DNA of 16,620 nucleotides from Methylovirgula sp. (GTDB lineage Bacteria; Pseudomonadota; Alphaproteobacteria; Rhizobiales; Beijerinckiaceae), in assembly GCA_030038595.1 (NCBI GenBank), contig JASHSW010000040.1, forward strand, positions 1 through 16,620. Direction: 5' to 3'. This document shows positions 1-6,536 of this stretch, in pieces. Position numbers and translations under genes: made by a program. Position 1 is the first letter of the stretch. The number at the start of each line of letters is the position of its first letter. The notes beneath the pieces are model-generated. The model was not told the origin of the DNA and searched no databases. It was given only the letters and a program-made list of their open reading frames with translations.

Positions 1-410
1 GCGTCGCGCGCGGCATGGCTCTGGCGGCGTTTGTGTCCCCGGCATTTGCCGATGCGGCTCATTTCAGCAAGCAACAGGTTCAGGCTGGAGCGCAAGCCTT
101 CAGCGAAAATTGCGCGCAATGCCATGGCGCAAACCTGCAAGGTGCGGCCGGCCCGACACTCAAGGGGCAGAATTTTGCCAGCAGCCTCCAATACGGCAAT
201 ATGTCCGCCGCGCAGCTCTACCGCTTCATCGCGACCAACATGCCTTTGACGAAGCCCGGCAGCCTCAGCAAGAAGCAATATCTCGACGTCATCGCCTACA
301 TCCTCTCGCAAAACGGGTTTCGGCCGGGCAATACGCAACTCACTACGAATTCACTGAGCAAGATCGACCTGCTCCCCTTTCCCAAGGAAGCGGCCAGTCA
401 AAGCAAGTGA
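1..410 (+). CDS. c-type cytochrome, periplasmic, 5'-partial
   Basis: Single-heme class I cytochrome c, probably the electron acceptor of the PQQ dehydrogenase encoded next. Counting from the ATG at 15, the heme-binding motif CAQCH lies at residues 33-37. A candidate axial methionine is Met76 in the ATNMPL segment, and a C-terminal helix runs through about residues 84-97. The stretch MALAAFVSPAFADA looks like the hydrophobic and cleavage part of a signal peptide but lacks a basic n-region. The frame stays open to the window edge with Arg in it, so the true start very probably lies upstream and the gene is cut. The stop at 408-410 is 46 nt before the dehydrogenase start, which fits one operon. 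The cytochrome domain is clear. The pairing with the dehydrogenase is inferred from position, and I cannot assign it to the XoxG or ExaB type. Confidence 0.88.
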   Translation, partial: VARGMALAAFVSPAFADAAHFSKQQVQAGAQAFSENCAQCHGANLQGAAGPTLKGQNFASSLQYGNMSAAQLYRFIATNMPLTKPGSLSKKQYLDVIAYILSQNGFRPGNTQLTTNSLSKIDLLPFPKEAASQSK

Positions 411-456
411 AAATCCAGGCGGGGCTTTCGGGGGGACAATCTCCACGGAGGATCCG

Positions 457-2172
457 ATGGTAATCGCGAACAAACTTCCCCATAGAGCGACACGAAGGTG
501 GGTCGGGCGACTGATGGTTACGACCGCTCTCACCCTTGGGGTCGTTGCCTCGGCGCAAGCCGAGCAGCCGAGCGAATCGAGCCGGAACCAGAGCTTGACG
601 AACGAGCAGCTGGATGCCGTTCCGGCCGCTGCCAAGGTGGCGGTCAGCGAGGACCAGTTGAAAAACGCCAACGCCGACAGCCAGGACTGGCTGCTGCACG
701 GACGCACGTATTCCAACGAGCGCTATTCGCCCCTATCGCAAATCAACGCGGACAACGTCGATAATTTGGCGCCCGCCGCAATCGTGCAAACCGGGATGAC
801 GGCGAGCTTCGAGACGACGCCCGTCGTCGTCGACGGGGTGATGTATGTCACCACGCCCACAGTCAACGACGAGATGAAAATCATGGCGCTCAATGCGGTG
901 ACCGGCAAGCGCTATTGGGAGACGACCTATCATGTCGGCCTGAACAAGACCTGCTGCGGGCCGGTCAACCGTGGCGTGGCGGTCGGCGACGGGAACGTCT
1001 ATGTGGCAACGCTCGACGACAATCTGCTGGCGCTCAATGCGGTGACCGGGAAGCAGGAATGGAAGACCCAGGTCGCCGATCCCCGCGCCGGATATACGGA
1101 GAGCATGGCGCCGCAGGTCTATGACGGCATGGTGATCATCGGCAGCGCGGGCGGCGAATGGCCGTTGCGCGGTTTCCTTGCCGCCTATGATGCCAAGACG
1201 GGTCAGCAGAAATGGCGCTGGGACAGCACCGATCCGAAGAGCTTCGCGGGCGATTCCTGGAAGACCGGCGGCGGCGCGGTCTGGACCACGCCGGCGATCG
1301 ATCCGCAACGCAATCTGATCATCTTCGCGACCGGCAACCCGAACCCTGACCTCAACGGCACCGCCCGCAAGGGCGACGATCTCTATACCGATTCCATCGT
1401 TGCCCTGGATGCCCAAAGCGGGAAACTCAAATGGTACTACCAAGAAGTGAAGCATGACATCTGGGATTATGACGCGGTCAGCAACGTGGTTCTCTTTAAT
1501 GTCGACGACAACGGTAAGACCGTGCCGGCGGTCGGCGAGGCCGGAAAGGTGGGGTGGCTCTTCATCGTCGATCGCGACACAGGCAAGCTGATCCGCAAGT
1601 CCGAGCCCTTGGTCAAAATGTCCGACAACATGTTCACGACGCCGACCAAGCAAGGCGTCGACATGTTGCCGGGCGCCAACGGCGGCGCCGAATGGTCGCC
1701 CCCGGCCTATTCGCCGGAGACGCACCTCCTCTACGTCATGGAAATGAATCAGCTCATGAAGTTCACCACGCAGCCGACCGAAACGGTTCCTGGGCAGATG
1801 CGACTTGGCAGCACGTTCACCAACGTCGCCGGCGACAAGGCGCTGCAAAACGGCGTGCTTGATGCGGTCAACGTCGATACCGGCAAGATCGCCTGGAAGT
1901 ATCACGCCCCGCAGCCGTTGATCGGCGGCGTCCTGGCGACGGGCGGCAACCTCGTCTTCACGGGCGAGGGCAACGGCTGGTTCGACGCCCTCAATGCGAA
2001 GACCGGCGAAAGGGTGTGGCGTTTCAACCTCGGCGCAGGAGTGAACGCGCCTCCGGTCACCTATGAGGTCGACGGCCAGCAATACGTTGCGGTAGCGGCG
2101 GGCGGAAACTTCCAGCTGAACTATCCGCGCGGCGATGCGATTGCCATCTTCAGGCTCAATAGAACGGCCTGA
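457..2172 (+). CDS. PQQ-dependent alcohol dehydrogenase, lanthanide-type active site
   Basis: Soluble periplasmic quinoprotein alcohol dehydrogenase of 571 aa that would oxidise an alcohol and pass electrons to cytochrome c. A signal peptide ends near residue 35 (ASAQA then EQP). The eight-bladed propeller shows repeated tryptophan-docking motifs such as ALNAVTGKRYW, AYDAKTGQQKW and ALNAKTGERVW. Vicinal cysteines C166-C167 form the disulfide ring seen at the PQQ site. Metal ligands by family comparison are E234 (GGEWPLRG), N294 (ATGNPNP) and D337 (HDIWDYD), with D337 also the catalytic base. A second Asp, D339, sits two residues after D337, where calcium enzymes such as MxaF have Ala; this is the marker of lanthanide-dependent members. 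There is no fused cytochrome domain. The SD sequence GGAGG (447-451) is 5 nt before the ATG. The substrate cannot be read from sequence: methanol/ethanol family is safe, but the protein is not an obvious XoxF. Confidence 0.93.
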   Translation: MVIANKLPHRATRRWVGRLMVTTALTLGVVASAQAEQPSESSRNQSLTNEQLDAVPAAAKVAVSEDQLKNANADSQDWLLHGRTYSNERYSPLSQINADNVDNLAPAAIVQTGMTASFETTPVVVDGVMYVTTPTVNDEMKIMALNAVTGKRYWETTYHVGLNKTCCGPVNRGVAVGDGNVYVATLDDNLLALNAVTGKQEWKTQVADPRAGYTESMAPQVYDGMVIIGSAGGEWPLRGFLAAYDAKTGQQKWRWDSTDPKSFAGDSWKTGGGAVWTTPAIDPQRNLIIFATGNPNPDLNGTARKGDDLYTDSIVALDAQSGKLKWYYQEVKHDIWDYDAVSNVVLFNVDDNGKTVPAVGEAGKVGWLFIVDRDTGKLIRKSEPLVKMSDNMFTTPTKQGVDMLPGANGGAEWSPPAYSPETHLLYVMEMNQLMKFTTQPTETVPGQMRLGSTFTNVAGDKALQNGVLDAVNVDTGKIAWKYHAPQPLIGGVLATGGNLVFTGEGNGWFDALNAKTGERVWRFNLGAGVNAPPVTYEVDGQQYVAVAAGGNFQLNYPRGDAIAIFRLNRTA

Positions 2173-2185
2173 TCGCGGAAACTGG

Positions 2186-2211
2186 CGGCCGCGCTCTTTC
2201 GGGCGCGGCCG
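2186..2211. terminator. GC-rich stem-loop between convergent genes
   Basis: A perfect 9-bp inverted repeat (CGGCCGCGC at 2186-2194, GCGCGGCCG at 2203-2211) with an 8-nt loop lies 13 nt after the dehydrogenase stop and 14 nt before the convergent DUF1476 stop. Its place suits a bidirectional terminator, but no run of T follows on either strand. It is a candidate from structure and position only. Confidence 0.5.
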
Positions 2212-2225
2212 TGCTCGAAACCAGC

Positions 2226-2561
2226 TTAGTTCGCTTTTCCAATCCCGGAGATCACGTCATTCATCGCGGCGGCGTGCAGTTCCTGCATCTCGCGGCGGAT
2301 CTGATGATCGGATTGCGCTACGCCCGTGGCGTCGAAATCGGCGCGGATTTTGCGGAAGATTACCTCCTCGCCGGCTCCTTCGAGCTGCGCGGCGACGAGG
2401 GCGCTGGCGTATTCCTCGGCCGCATTGCCCTCTTTCCCCAATTTTTTCGCCGCCCAGAGGCCGAGCAACTTGTTGCGGCGGATATTGGCCTTGAACTTGA
2501 GTTCCTCGTCATGCGCGAGTTTGGCTTCGTAGGCCTTTTCGCGCTCGTCGAACGTAGTCAT
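2226..2561 (-). CDS. F1-ATPase inhibitor zeta subunit (DUF1476)
   Basis: Small 111-aa protein of the DUF1476 family. In Paracoccus denitrificans this family is the zeta subunit, which binds the F1 part of ATP synthase and blocks ATP hydrolysis in one rotational direction. Recognisable segments are the N-terminal MTTFDEREKAYEAK (the inhibitory region in the family), the highly conserved ELKFKANIRRNKLLGLWAA around residues 20-38, and a C-terminal helical part with FRKIRADFD. The protein is highly charged and helical, with no signal peptide or membrane segment, so it is cytosolic. A GAGG sequence 5 nt before the ATG supports the start. It is transcribed away from purC and converges with the dehydrogenase. 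The function is transferred from the family; the membership itself looks certain. Confidence 0.93.
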   Translation of the reverse strand: MTTFDEREKAYEAKLAHDEELKFKANIRRNKLLGLWAAKKLGKEGNAAEEYASALVAAQLEGAGEEVIFRKIRADFDATGVAQSDHQIRREMQELHAAAMNDVISGIGKAN

Positions 2562-2960
2562 CGAAACCTCGCATTTCGGGCCGGACCAATTATCTCCGAA
2601 CAGGGCACTTGGCCATTGCCGAAGACGCTGTCGACACGCGGCCGCGGGAAAGCACGGTCGATCGCAAGGCCGAGCCTAAGGCGATCGACGCGGCGGGGCG
2701 TTGCGGCAGGTCAAGCGCCGCCTCCGATAGGCCATGCTAAGCTATTGCATGGAAAGGAGTATTTCGCAACTTTGCGGCGGCGGTTCGGCCCCCCTGCGCC
2801 GGCCATCCCGGCGCGGTGATGCTTGTATCGCCGCCCGGAAAAAGCTAGGTACTTTTTTGGACCCGCGGCGCCGACGTGCCCCATCCATACCCGTAAAGGC
2901 CGAACGAATTTCCGTTTAAGTAGCGGCCTCGGGACCTCTTACAGGAGCCAGGGCCACCCC
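2562..2960. other. 399-nt intergenic region between DUF1476 and purC
   Basis: Divergent spacer that should hold the promoters of both flanking genes. I find no convincing protein gene in it: an open frame at 2734-2919 starts with ATG but has no SD and no family resemblance. The visible structures are a GC hairpin (2796-2814) and an A/T-rich inverted repeat at 2839-2857 (AAAAAG, 7-nt loop, CTTTTT) that stands out in GC-rich surroundings. I could not define a -35/-10 pair with confidence, and I recognise no known riboswitch class. Confidence 0.5.
2796..2814 (+). repeat. stem-loop in the purC upstream region
   Basis: Perfect 7-bp inverted repeat GCGCCGG / CCGGCGC with a 5-nt loop (CCATC), about 150 nt before the purC start. 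No T-run follows directly, so it is not a classic terminator. It may be leader structure or a protein site, or chance in GC-rich DNA. Confidence 0.35.
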
Positions 2961-3758
2961 ATGGATCATCCCCAGCCACGGTTAATCCCCATGAATCGCC
3001 GCCGGCGCATCTACGAAGGCAAGGCCAAGGTCCTCTACGAAGGGCCGGAACCCGGCACGCTCATCCAGCACTTCAAGGACGATGCAACCGCGTTCAACGC
3101 CAAAAAGCACGAGGTGATCGACGGCAAAGGCGTACTCAACAACCGCATCTCCGAGTTCATCTTCCAGAACTTGAACGACATCGGCGTACCGACGCATTTC
3201 ATCCGCCGCCTCAACATGCGCGAGCAGTTGATTCGCGAGGTCGAGGTCGTGCCGCTCGAAGTGGTCGTACGCAACGTAGCGGCGGGCTCGCTCTCGACGC
3301 GGCTCGGCCTCGAGGAGGGCACGCAGCTGCCGCGCTCGATCATCGAGTTCTATTACAAGAACGACGAATTGAACGACCCGATGGTATCGGAAGAACACAT
3401 CACCGCCTTCGGCTGGGCCAATCCGCAGGAAATCGACGACATCATGGCGCTCGCCATCCGCGTCAACGATTTCCTGAGTGGGCTCTTCCTGGGCGTCGGC
3501 ATCAGGCTGGTCGATTTCAAGATGGAATGCGGCCGGCTCTGGGAAGGCGACGTGATGCGCATCGTCGTCGCCGACGAGATCTCGCCGGATTCCTGCCGGC
3601 TCTGGGACATGAAGTCGAGCGACAAACTCGACAAGGACCGGTTCCGGCGCGACATGGGAGGCCTCGTCGAAGCCTATACGGAAGTGGCGAGGCGTCTCGG
3701 TATCCTGCAAGAGAACGAGCCGCCGCGCGCAATCGGGCCGAAGCTCGTCCAGTCCTGA
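2961..3758 (+). CDS. purC: SAICAR synthetase (PurC)
   Basis: Phosphoribosylaminoimidazole-succinocarboxamide synthase, the ATP-dependent step joining aspartate to CAIR in de novo purine synthesis; cytosolic. Family signatures are [14 protein letters not shown] at the N-terminus, the ATP-binding-fold segment [34 protein letters not shown] and [12 protein letters not shown]. Start choice: ATG 2961 has AGGAG (2943-2947) and AGGG (2950-2953, 7 nt away) upstream and gives 265 aa. ATG 2991 has no SD, but family similarity begins there ([10 protein letters not shown]) and it gives the usual length of 255 aa, so it is a real alternative. The same frame is open further upstream from a TTG at 2823, but that extension has no family resemblance. 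It is followed 95 nt later by purS, suggesting a purCSQ transcript. Confidence 0.96.
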   Translation: MDHPQPRLIPMNRRRRIYEGKAKVLYEGPEPGTLIQHFKDDATAFNAKKHEVIDGKGVLNNRISEFIFQNLNDIGVPTHFIRRLNMREQLIREVEVVPLEVVVRNVAAGSLSTRLGLEEGTQLPRSIIEFYYKNDELNDPMVSEEHITAFGWANPQEIDDIMALAIRVNDFLSGLFLGVGIRLVDFKMECGRLWEGDVMRIVVADEISPDSCRLWDMKSSDKLDKDRFRRDMGGLVEAYTEVARRLGILQENEPPRAIGPKLVQS

Positions 3759-3853
3759 GCGGCAGCGCGAAGGTTGGACGCTCGACTTGCCGGCGCGGGA
3801 CATCGTGCTGCCGCTCGCAGAGATCTATCGGGAACGGGCCTCGAGCGGAGATC

Positions 3854-4093
3854 ATGAAGGCCAACATCATCGTCACCTTGAAGAATGGGCTGCTCGATCC
3901 GCAAGGCAAGGCGATCGAGGGCGCCTTGAAGTCGCTCGATCTTGCCGGCATCGAGAGCGTCCGCCAGGGCAAGATTTTCGAAGTGGAGCTTGCGACCGAG
4001 GACCGCGCCAAGGCGCAGGACCTTCTCAAACGCGCCTGCGAGAAACTGCTCGCCAATACGATCGTCGAGAATTACCGGATCGAGTTTTCTTAA
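3854..4093 (+). CDS. purS: FGAM synthase subunit PurS
   Basis: Small (79 aa) structural subunit of the three-part formylglycinamidine ribonucleotide synthase PurS/PurQ/PurL. It helps carry ammonia from PurQ to the PurL active site. The sequence opens with KANIIVTLKNGLLDPQGKAI, holds VRQGKIFEVEL in the middle and ends with a NTIVENYRIEF strand, which is the classic PurS pattern over its whole length. The ATG at 3854 is preceded by GGAG only 3 nt away, a rather short spacing. A longer open frame from 3527 is antisense-like and in-frame noise within purC; family length decides for 3854. The stop is 5 nt before the purQ start, so the two are translated together. Confidence 0.95.
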   Translation: MKANIIVTLKNGLLDPQGKAIEGALKSLDLAGIESVRQGKIFEVELATEDRAKAQDLLKRACEKLLANTIVENYRIEFS

Positions 4094-4098
4094 AGACC

Positions 4099-4788
4099 GT
4101 GCGCGCCGCCGTTATTCTCTTCCCCGGGTCCAATCGCGAAGGCGATGTGATCCGTGCGCTCGCCAAGGCGAGCGGACGAAAGCCGGCGCTCGTCTTCCAT
4201 GCCGAACGGGAACTGCCGCAAGGCACCGATCTCGTCGTTCTGCCCGGCGGATTTTCCTATGGCGATTATCTGCGCTGCGGAGCGATCGCGGCGCGCTCCC
4301 CGATCATGGAGGCAGTGCGCGCCCATGCGGCGCAGGGCGGCCGCGTGCTCGGTATCTGCAACGGATTCCAAATCCTTTGCGAGAGCGGCCTTCTGCCCGG
4401 CGTGCTGATGCGCAACAGCAACTTGCGGTTTGCTTGCCACCTGCAGCATCTGCGCGTCGAACGCGACGATACCGCGTTCACTTCGCGCTACCGCAAACAT
4501 CAGGTGATCGAGGTTGCGATCGCCCACGGCGAAGGCAACTACACGGCCGACGCCGAGACGATCGCGCGGCTCGAGGGCGAGGGCCGCGTCGCCTTCCGCT
4601 ATTGCGACGCGAAGGGCGCGGTCGGCGGACCCGCCAATCCGAACGGTTCGATGAACGACATCGCCGGCATTTATTCGGAGAACTGCAACGTACTCGGCCT
4701 CATGCCGCACCCCGAAAATCTCGTCGATTCGCTGGTAGGTGGCACGGATGGGCGCGCGATGTTCGAGGGTTTGGCGGCCCTGGCGTGA
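4099..4788 (+). CDS. purQ: FGAM synthase glutaminase subunit PurQ
   Basis: Class I glutamine amidotransferase subunit (229 aa) that releases ammonia from glutamine for FGAR to FGAM conversion together with PurS and PurL. The catalytic triad is visible: nucleophile C87 in GICNGFQ, then H204 and E206 in MPHPEN. The oxyanion-region motif VLPGGFSYGDYLRCGA lies near residues 47-62. The start is GTG at 4099 (MRAAVILFPGSNREGD), because the family N-terminus begins exactly there. An ATG much further upstream in the same frame would add unrelated sequence read through purS. There is no strong SD, consistent with translational coupling to purS, whose stop is 5 nt upstream. The large subunit purL, often nearby in relatives, is not in the window. 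Confidence 0.96.
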   Translation: MRAAVILFPGSNREGDVIRALAKASGRKPALVFHAERELPQGTDLVVLPGGFSYGDYLRCGAIAARSPIMEAVRAHAAQGGRVLGICNGFQILCESGLLPGVLMRNSNLRFACHLQHLRVERDDTAFTSRYRKHQVIEVAIAHGEGNYTADAETIARLEGEGRVAFRYCDAKGAVGGPANPNGSMNDIAGIYSENCNVLGLMPHPENLVDSLVGGTDGRAMFEGLAALA

Positions 4789-4887
4789 GTGGGGTGCGAA
4801 GGGACGATCTTCGGCGGGACTCGGGCCATCCGCTTCTTTCCGTGCAGGTTCGCAAGAATCCGCCGTCGCGCAGCGGAACGCCCCGCA

Positions 4888-5082
4888 TCACTCCTCGCCT
4901 TGCCGCGACTCCAGCCGCGCAAGAATAGCCTCTTGTTCGGCGAGCAGCGTGGACAGCGTCGTGCGACGCCTCTCGTCATTCGCTTCAGCAAGTTGGGCGC
5001 GCAGGTTCTTGATATTTTCTCGGCAGATCCATTCTTGCAGGCTCCTGTCGCGGGAAGGGTCAGGCGTTTCCCTCGTACCCAA
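4888..5082 (-). CDS. small conserved helical protein, TTG start
   Basis: 64-aa protein of unknown function. It is charged and almost wholly helical. Its core ENIKNLRAQLAEAND followed by ERRRTTLSTLLAEQEA resembles a short helix-hairpin pattern (N-I-x-x-L/F ... RR-x-x-L-x-x-L-L-A-E-x-E-A) that I recall in small alphaproteobacterial hypothetical proteins. There is no signal peptide or membrane segment; one Cys sits at residue 20. The start is TTG, supported by a full AGGAGG Shine-Dalgarno (complement of 5088-5093) placed 5 nt upstream. That is the best SD in this part of the window and argues that the gene is real. It follows the phasin stop by 22 nt on the same strand, so it is probably cotranscribed with it and may share a PHA-granule role. 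That link is inference. Confidence 0.72.
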   Translation of the reverse strand: MGTRETPDPSRDRSLQEWICRENIKNLRAQLAEANDERRRTTLSTLLAEQEAILARLESRQGEE

Positions 5083-5104
5083 GCGAGCCTCCTTCGCCGG
5101 GCAC

Positions 5105-5464
5105 CTATTTGCTGGCCGGGGCCTTGCCCCGGGCGGTCGTCTGGAATCCCATAAAAGCGTCCTCGACCGGCTTGAAAGAGTCTTTGGCGAGCGCGGTGCA
5201 GAGTTCGCTCATCCTGGTTGTTTGCGCGACCAGGTTTTCATAGATGGACTTCATATGTTCGGATTGGATCTGAATCGCCTCATCGAGCGATTTCGCATTC
5301 AGCAGCCGCTCCAAGCAGGCGGCATTTGCTTCCAGCGACTTCTTAGAGAAGTCAATTGTCTCCGCTGCGATATTTTGCAGGCCTTTTGCAAAGGAAGCGG
5401 CGGCCGAGCTTGCCGCCTCAAGTTGCTCCCTTCCTAATTTCTGGATTTGATCGGAATTGGCCAT
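5105..5464 (-). CDS. phasin family protein (Phasin_2)
   Basis: 119-aa granule-associated protein expected to coat polyhydroxyalkanoate granules. The sequence is Ala/Ser/Gln-rich, low in aromatics and predicted as long amphipathic helices. The segments EQLEAASSAAASFAKGLQNI, KSLDEAIQIQSEHMKSIYE and VAQTTRMSELCTALAKDSFKPVEDA follow the Phasin_2 pattern of alphaproteobacteria. There is no signal peptide. GAGGAG (complement of 5474-5479) lies 9 nt before the ATG. About 137 nt separate it from the Crp/Fnr gene upstream on the same strand, enough for its own promoter. The depolymerase gene at 7289 supports PHA metabolism in this organism. Some proteins of this family have general membrane or stress roles, so granule binding is likely rather than shown. 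Confidence 0.88.
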   Translation of the reverse strand: MANSDQIQKLGREQLEAASSAAASFAKGLQNIAAETIDFSKKSLEANAACLERLLNAKSLDEAIQIQSEHMKSIYENLVAQTTRMSELCTALAKDSFKPVEDAFMGFQTTARGKAPASK

Positions 5465-5601
5465 CCTCGTTCGCTCCTCGCCGGGCTAAACCGTGGTATG
5501 TGCACGTCCCAATTTCTGAAAGTTCTCCCGAATACTGCATTCGTATGGTAAGCGTCTGTTCGATTTCGTACATTGACGAACTGGCGTCCGGCAGCGCGCA
5601 T

Positions 5602-6312
5602 TCAGCTGCGAAAGAGCTCTTCAAGCGCACTACGCATAGAAGCGTAACATTCGCAGGCCGCGTCCTCGAGGCCTGCGCGGTTCAAGATCGTCACTTGGCC
5701 GCGCGCATATTTGATCAATCCCGCCTTCTGCAGAAAACTTGCGGTAATCGAAACACCCGCGCGTTGAACGCCGAGCATCATGGCAAGGAATTCGTGCGTC
5801 AGCGGGAACGTATCGGAAAGCGCATTGTCGTTGCAGATCAGTAGCCATCGGCAACAGCGTTCCTCGAGCGAATGCAGTCGATTGCAGGCGGCGGTCTGGG
5901 CGAGTTGGCCGAAGGAAAAGCGCGCAAATCTCTGCATCATTTCGCGAAAGAAATCATCGGTTGCCATCACCTGCTTCAAAAGATCGCGTCGAATGCGAAA
6001 TGCCGATCCGGGAATCTGTACGACTGTTTCTACAATCGCGGTGTCGATGCCAAAAAGAGCATTCGGGTCGGTGACCCCTTCGATTCCGACGACGCCGACT
6101 TCCACCGTGCGGCCATCGTTCATCGTCTTGACGAGCGAGACCATGCCCCGGTTGACGAAATACAAATACCGGATCGGCCCGTCGACATGGTCAATCTTCT
6201 GGCCTCCTGTCGTCTCCAGGAATTTCAGATCCGGCCGTAATCGCTTCATTGTCCGTGCCGGCAGAGCAAGGAGAATGCGATTGGTGATGTTGTATTCGTG
6301 CGATTTCAGCAT
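5602..6312 (-). CDS. Crp/Fnr family transcriptional regulator
   Basis: 236-aa DNA-binding regulator. Residues about 25-130 form the cyclic-nucleotide-binding-like beta barrel (GPIRYLYFVNRGMVSLVK, EVGVVGIEGVTDP). A long dimerisation helix follows, and a winged helix-turn-helix of the Crp type lies at about 165-220, with FLAMMLGVQRAGVSITASFL containing the recognition helix. It lacks the N-terminal cysteine cluster of oxygen-sensing FNR, and the ligand is unknown. Cysteines cluster in the dimerisation region (ACNRLH, ERCCRWLLIC), as in many hypothetical regulators of this subgroup from rhizobia. The start at 6312 gives normal family length; the SD is weak. Upstream sits an FNR/FixK-like palindrome (6373-6386), so it may be controlled by another family member or by itself. 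Its targets may include the flanking phasin gene, which is inference. Confidence 0.93.
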   Translation of the reverse strand: MLKSHEYNITNRILLALPARTMKRLRPDLKFLETTGGQKIDHVDGPIRYLYFVNRGMVSLVKTMNDGRTVEVGVVGIEGVTDPNALFGIDTAIVETVVQIPGSAFRIRRDLLKQVMATDDFFREMMQRFARFSFGQLAQTAACNRLHSLEERCCRWLLICNDNALSDTFPLTHEFLAMMLGVQRAGVSITASFLQKAGLIKYARGQVTILNRAGLEDAACECYASMRSALEELFRS

Positions 6313-6372
6313 ATTCCGTCTGCCGGAAATTCAACGGCGGATCTCTCTTCGCCCGGCTTACGCGAAGACGGA

Positions 6373-6386
6373 ATGATTAAGATCAA
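6373..6386 (-). promoter_or_regulatory. FNR/FixK-like box upstream of the Crp/Fnr gene
   Basis: On the minus strand the site reads TTGAT-CTTA-ATCAT, matching 9 of the 10 defined positions of the FNR/FixK consensus TTGAT-N4-ATCAA. Its centre is about 67 nt before the regulator's ATG. If it acts at the usual -41.5 position, transcription would start about 25 nt before the start codon. An 8-bp inverted repeat (6313-6320 with 6367-6374) and a smaller one, TTCCG-N5-CGGAA at 6314-6328, surround the same region. Function is inferred from match and place. Confidence 0.55.
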
Positions 6387-6499
6387 CTCGGCATCGAATT
6401 CCCGTGCGCCCGCCTCCGCTACGAGACGGCCGGAGAGGCGGCGGCCGCGTCGCACATCCGCCGCGCCGGCGGTACTTTGCCAAGGGTCTTCGTGAATCG

Positions 6500-6521
6500 C
6501 CGCCGCAGAGCAGTGCGGCGG
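6500..6521 (-). terminator. stem-loop after the GST gene
   Basis: Perfect 8-bp inverted repeat CCGCCGCA / TGCGGCGG with a 6-nt loop, 15 nt beyond the glutathione transferase stop on its strand. No T-run follows, so intrinsic termination is possible but not proven. Confidence 0.4.
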
Positions 6522-6536
6522 AGGGCCGGAAGATTC

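Noticed and set aside
733..2082. 449-codon open frame on the minus strand
   Set aside because: Antisense shadow of the PQQ dehydrogenase; no family resemblance and rich in Arg/His/Asp as expected from GC-rich antisense.
2734..2919. 61-codon open frame in the purC upstream gap
   Set aside because: No SD, no family resemblance, basic low-complexity translation; more likely leader DNA.
2823..2960. N-terminal extension of PurC from a TTG
   Set aside because: The extra 46 residues have no PurC similarity; a better start with SD is at 2961.
6298..6495. 65-codon open frame between the Crp/Fnr and GST genes
   Set aside because: It overlaps the regulator's start and upstream box and translates to Arg/Pro-rich noise.
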